Source of the DNA: Candidatus Melainabacteria bacterium | GTDB taxonomy: Bacteria > Cyanobacteriota > Vampirovibrionia > LMEP-6097 | Length of the DNA: 52,429 bases | Reading direction: 5' to 3' | Assembly (NCBI GenBank): GCA_005110385.1 | Contig: DUDT01000008.1 | Location: forward strand, 1-52,429 | Part shown: positions 49,675 to 52,429 of the stretch, one piece after another | Layout of the letters: each line of letters starts with the position of its first letter | Position numbering within the stretch: position 1 is the stretch's first letter | Program-made: the position numbers and the translations under genes | The notes under the pieces: generated by a model | Told to the model about the DNA's origin: nothing | The model's database searches: none | Seen by the model: the letters and a program-made list of their open reading frames with translations, nothing else

Positions 49675-51732
49675 TTAAGGTAGTAACTCTAAAGCTTTTG
49701 AACCTAATGCATTTGTCTGCACTCCAAATAATTCTGGATTATTTGAATTATTACTAAGAGATTTTTCTAAATGCTTAACATATGTAATAACTTTCTCTTG
49801 GTTAATTTTTCTTGTTGATTCATTACTATTAATATTTTCTTTATCCCTAGTCTGATACTCTGTAAATTTTTCTAAATTTTCTTCACGCTTTGAAGCTTTT
49901 CCTTCTGCTTTGTTAATTTTTTGATCCCTAGTTTGATACTCTGTAAATTTTTCTAGATTTTCTTCACGCTTTGAAGCTTTTCCTTCTGCTTTGTTAATTT
50001 TTTGATCCCTAGTTTGATATTCTGTAAATTTTTCTAGATTTTCTTTTCTTTCAGTAGTTTTTTTATCTGTTTTCACTTCAAGGTTATCTATTTTAAGTCT
50101 GTTTACGACTACGCTTTCTTTTACTGTAGATAATGTATCTAAATCTTCTTTTAAAATATTAGTAAACTTTTCTATATTTTTCTCTCTAGTAGATAAATCG
50201 AACTCATAGATGCCAGATCTGCCACCTTGAGTGACAGAGGAGACTAGTAATTTTTCATCATCTAAGGCGATTGTTCCATTAAGTTTTGCGCCAAAGTCTT
50301 CTAGTCTTATGCTGTAAGCCTGCTGATCCTTTCTTAAATCAAAGATGTGAACTTTACTACCTGTTAAACTTGTCTCATCATTACTTTGTGATGTTACTGC
50401 AAGATATTTATTATTGACTACAAGATTACTGGCAAAATATCCAATTCCTTGTAGGTCATCTTCACTTTCTATAACCTTCTCGAATTCACCGCTCTCGCTG
50501 TTGAATACGTGTACCCTTCCAGAGTTACTAATACCCGTATCGGTATTCTTTTGGATACTTTCTGTAATAAATAATCTGCCATTATCATCTTGTTGAATAT
50601 TAGAACCAAATGTTCCAGATAAATCTTGGCTTGGATTTTTGAACTCATTAGAAAGTTCTCCAGATTTTATGTCAAATTTGAATAAAGCGCCGACGATTTG
50701 ACCATCATTTCTATTACTAGCTGCAGCTAGTGCATACAGTGAATCACCGACTACTTTACTTTTTGAAATTTTATTATTAATTCCTGGAGCAGTAAATTTA
50801 TTTTGGAATTCACCTTCTTTGTTGAAAATATATTCAGAGCCATCGCTGTTTATTGAAACATAGTCTCCTTGTAATTCAGCACCTTTAAAGGTTTTAGAGT
50901 CTCTGAAGTCTGGATGTGAAAAGCTACTTTCTATTTCCCCAGAATCTTTATTGAAAAGGTATGCGGCATTAAATTTCTTAGGCATCTTTTCATTTATTTT
51001 CATACCATCAATACCAAGTAAAACATGCTTTCCAGCAGCGTCTAAGGTTTTAGAACCAAGTTCTAAAAAAGGGTCTTGTAAACCACTGATGTTAATCTCT
51101 CTTTCTAATTGAGAAGTTTCTTTATTTAAAAGAGCTATGCTTTGATCTTTTTCATCTTCTTTTGATTTGCTTAAAGTTATTATGTGTTCTTTCATGATTT
51201 TAAAATTTCTAGTTACTAAATCAGTTAAATTACTTATGTGATCGAAAATACCTATCAAATCTGGTTTGCTTTCCATGATTTGAGTTTCATAAAAATGCTT
51301 AATGAATTCTTTTTCTTCTGAAGAGTTAATTTTGAGTTTTAAATTTAAAGCATTTAATTGTTCTTTAATTTCATTAAAACCATTACTGTCACTTACTTTA
51401 TCTAAATTTTCAAGAAGGCTGCTGACATTTTTCTGTAGAGTTTCTCTTTGACCCGTACTTAAATTAAAATTTTCAGTTTCACGTGCATTAGAATTAATTC
51501 GTTCTAACCCATTTAGAATATTAGAAATACTAGCTGCTAAGCCATCACCACTTCCTAAAGAATTAGCGGAATCAGATGAAAATGAGCTTTGTTTAGAAGA
51601 TTCAGATATAGTATCTTTTATATTCAGATTAGAATTCTTTTTAAGAGAATATATATTCGCATTAACACGAATATTTTGTTCATTGAGTCTATCTAGACTG
51701 TATTCAGACATGACGCTCCCCCCTATGCCCAA
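49675..51732 (-). CDS. Large protein with beta-propeller-like region and tandem C-terminal repeats
   Basis: A 685-residue protein; the second Met (MSEYSLDRL, residue 8) could be the true start. No signal peptide. Residues about 15-225 are helical and Ser/Asn/Lys-rich, perhaps coiled coil. Residues about 230-500 contain repeated beta strands with FG-GAP or beta-propeller character (GIDGMKINEK..., AAYLFNKDSGEIESSF, HVFNSESGEFEKV, VHIFDLRKDQQAY). Residues about 560-640 carry 27-residue repeats based on ENLEKFTEYQTRDQKINKAE, the first two almost identical. I do not recognise a family. Such architecture is typical of surface or scaffold proteins, but no secretion signal is visible. Confidence 0.6.
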   Translation of the reverse strand: MGIGGSVMSEYSLDRLNEQNIRVNANIYSLKKNSNLNIKDTISESSKQSSFSSDSANSLGSGDGLAASISNILNGLERINSNARETENFNLSTGQRETLQKNVSSLLENLDKVSDSNGFNEIKEQLNALNLKLKINSSEEKEFIKHFYETQIMESKPDLIGIFDHISNLTDLVTRNFKIMKEHIITLSKSKEDEKDQSIALLNKETSQLEREINISGLQDPFLELGSKTLDAAGKHVLLGIDGMKINEKMPKKFNAAYLFNKDSGEIESSFSHPDFRDSKTFKGAELQGDYVSINSDGSEYIFNKEGEFQNKFTAPGINNKISKSKVVGDSLYALAAASNRNDGQIVGALFKFDIKSGELSNEFKNPSQDLSGTFGSNIQQDDNGRLFITESIQKNTDTGISNSGRVHVFNSESGEFEKVIESEDDLQGIGYFASNLVVNNKYLAVTSQSNDETSLTGSKVHIFDLRKDQQAYSIRLEDFGAKLNGTIALDDEKLLVSSVTQGGRSGIYEFDLSTREKNIEKFTNILKEDLDTLSTVKESVVVNRLKIDNLEVKTDKKTTERKENLEKFTEYQTRDQKINKAEGKASKREENLEKFTEYQTRDQKINKAEGKASKREENLEKFTEYQTRDKENINSNESTRKINQEKVITYVKHLEKSLSNNSNNPELFGVQTNALGSKALELLP
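49842..50049 (-). repeat. 81-bp tandem repeat within the 685-residue gene
   Basis: Two almost identical 81-base units (starting 49842 and 49923) and a partial third (50004). The period, 27 codons, keeps the reading frame. The near identity suggests recent duplication and possible copy-number variation between strains. Confidence 0.85.
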
Positions 51733-51774
51733 AAACTAATTATTTGATATGTATAGTAGATTTATACCCAATTT

Positions 51775-52299
51775 TTATGTTTCATTAACAGATTCTTGGT
51801 ATTCGTCTTTTTCTTTTTCTTTTTCTTCAAGAAGGGGTTTGCATACATATTGAAAAACATCATATTCTATTGAATTAGGTTGAACATAAGTGAGTTCTGG
51901 TTTATTAATCCAGCGAGTATTGATAAGTTTATTATTTGCGTCATAAAGCTGATATGAAGTCATCATAGATTTCTTTGCAAAGCAATAAAAATAAATCATT
52001 GAATCGATTCTCTTGGAGTTTAAATTTATTTGAGGGTTATCACTGTCTTTAAATTCATCTTTAGAGAAACTGGTACTTTCAAGAAAAACTAACTTAGTCC
52101 ATGCTTTACACATGGTCTTATCACACTCAACTCTATTTTTATCAACGTAAGCTTTAACACCCTTTAAAGAAGTGGTTACTAATTCCCAAGTGCTTTCTTC
52201 TGTCTCGAATTCGTTTGCACAGCTATTTAATGTAAGCATTATTAACAATAAAAAAGCTAAGTGGGTTGTTCGACTTAAAATTTGAAAAAGATTTCTCAT
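51775..52299 (-). CDS. Lipoprotein resembling surface-adhesin protein E
   Basis: A 174-residue protein with a signal segment and a lipobox LTLNSC (Cys about residue 28). The mature part shows the pattern of the surface-adhesin E family: STWELVTTSLKGVKAYVDKNRV near the start, AWTKLVFLE, then IYFYCFAKKSMMTSYQLYDANNKLI and PNSIEYDVFQYVC. The similarity is to a loose pattern of conserved Trp, YVD, two Cys and W-x-x-x-P-x-S-like positions, so family assignment is moderate. The C-terminus is Glu/Lys-rich. It stands alone at the window's right edge. Confidence 0.65.
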   Translation of the reverse strand: MRNLFQILSRTTHLAFLLLIMLTLNSCANEFETEESTWELVTTSLKGVKAYVDKNRVECDKTMCKAWTKLVFLESTSFSKDEFKDSDNPQINLNSKRIDSMIYFYCFAKKSMMTSYQLYDANNKLINTRWINKPELTYVQPNSIEYDVFQYVCKPLLEEKEKEKDEYQESVNET

Positions 52300-52339
52300 G
52301 TACTGTCCCTCTGAGTGCTTAGAGTATTACACAGTTTTT

Positions 52340-52358
52340 ATTCCCTTAAAAAGGGAAT
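52340..52358. other. Short inverted repeat upstream of the lipoprotein gene
   Basis: ATTCCCTT and AAGGGAAT, perfectly complementary with a 3-base spacer AAA. It lies about 40 bases upstream of the 52299 start. It could be an operator, or the end of a transcript from the right side that is not visible here. Confidence 0.4.
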
Positions 52359-52429
52359 ATTATGTACTACTATTCACCTATAGTGAGTACTGATTGAGCA
52401 TCTATATTCGTAGGTACTTCGTTATAAGA

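Noticed and set aside
1-52429. CRISPR arrays, insertion sequences, integrases, phage genes, rRNA genes and riboswitches
   Set aside because: I looked for regularly spaced direct repeats, transposase or integrase motifs, rRNA cores and common riboswitch signatures and saw none. The 81-base tandem repeat is within a gene and has no spacers.

Overview
The window is about 52 kb of AT-rich bacterial chromosome, densely coded on both strands in short operons. Gene content points to a Gram-negative-type bacterium: LpxI for lipid A, prepilin-like proteins, several lipoproteins, and a cell-wall amidase with AMIN domains. The AMIN amidase, a YvcK with an N-terminal membrane anchor, and the overall mix fit the non-photosynthetic sister groups of Cyanobacteria (Vampirovibrionia/Melainabacteria or a neighbour). 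That placement is inference, because no 16S gene is present. UGA is used as a normal stop. Many starts lack a clear Shine-Dalgarno sequence, and TTG/GTG starts are common.

Layout. 0.2-5.1 kb (minus): an unknown protein, two prepilin-type proteins (one an 875-residue giant with TIG-like domains) and an alpha/beta hydrolase. 5.2-8.5 kb (plus): a FliM/SctQ-like protein with two SpoA domains, and a lipoprotein fusing two classes of solute-binding domain. 8.5-18.3 kb: hemD, an OmpR-type response regulator, leuB, an unknown 427-residue protein with a hydrolase remnant, yvcK with a stand-alone RapZ C-terminal domain, yraN, a DUF309 protein, lpxI and deoB. 18.3-21.4 kb: tRNA-Ile(GAT), an orphan histidine kinase, comF and a nitrilase. 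21.5-26.1 kb: dnaE, a broken gene, and rpsI/rplM. 26.3-34.9 kb: an unusual SpeD, accC, a TPR protein, thrB, ung, rnpB, a decayed gene, ubiD and a BI-1 family protein. 35.0-43.1 kb (plus): the conserved nusA-ylxR-infB-rbfA-truB translation/transcription operon, led by a terminator-like attenuator and followed by rodZ-like, membrane-protein and ctpA genes. 43.1-52.4 kb: a protein with an internal duplication, argC, an MFS transporter fused to an AMIN/amidase, murI, and three exported or repeat-containing unknowns.

The most unusual feature is a dispersed family of small, partly palindromic repeats. I found nine copies. Five are intergenic; four lie inside genes (hemD, comF twice, murI). Every intragenic copy has the same orientation and reading frame, so it adds a peptide related to ENAEIGVRQQCQ, just before a core beta strand. 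The core is open in all six frames. This resembles the Rickettsia palindromic elements in behaviour, but the sequence is not one I recognise. Together with three gene remnants, it suggests a genome undergoing drift and decay.

Other points worth following: a SpeD in which the pyruvoyl-forming Ser and the catalytic Cys appear exchanged, the transporter-amidase fusion, the orphan SpoA protein, a 29-bp perfect hairpin after speD, and a 12-bp inverted repeat covering the ubiD start codon.
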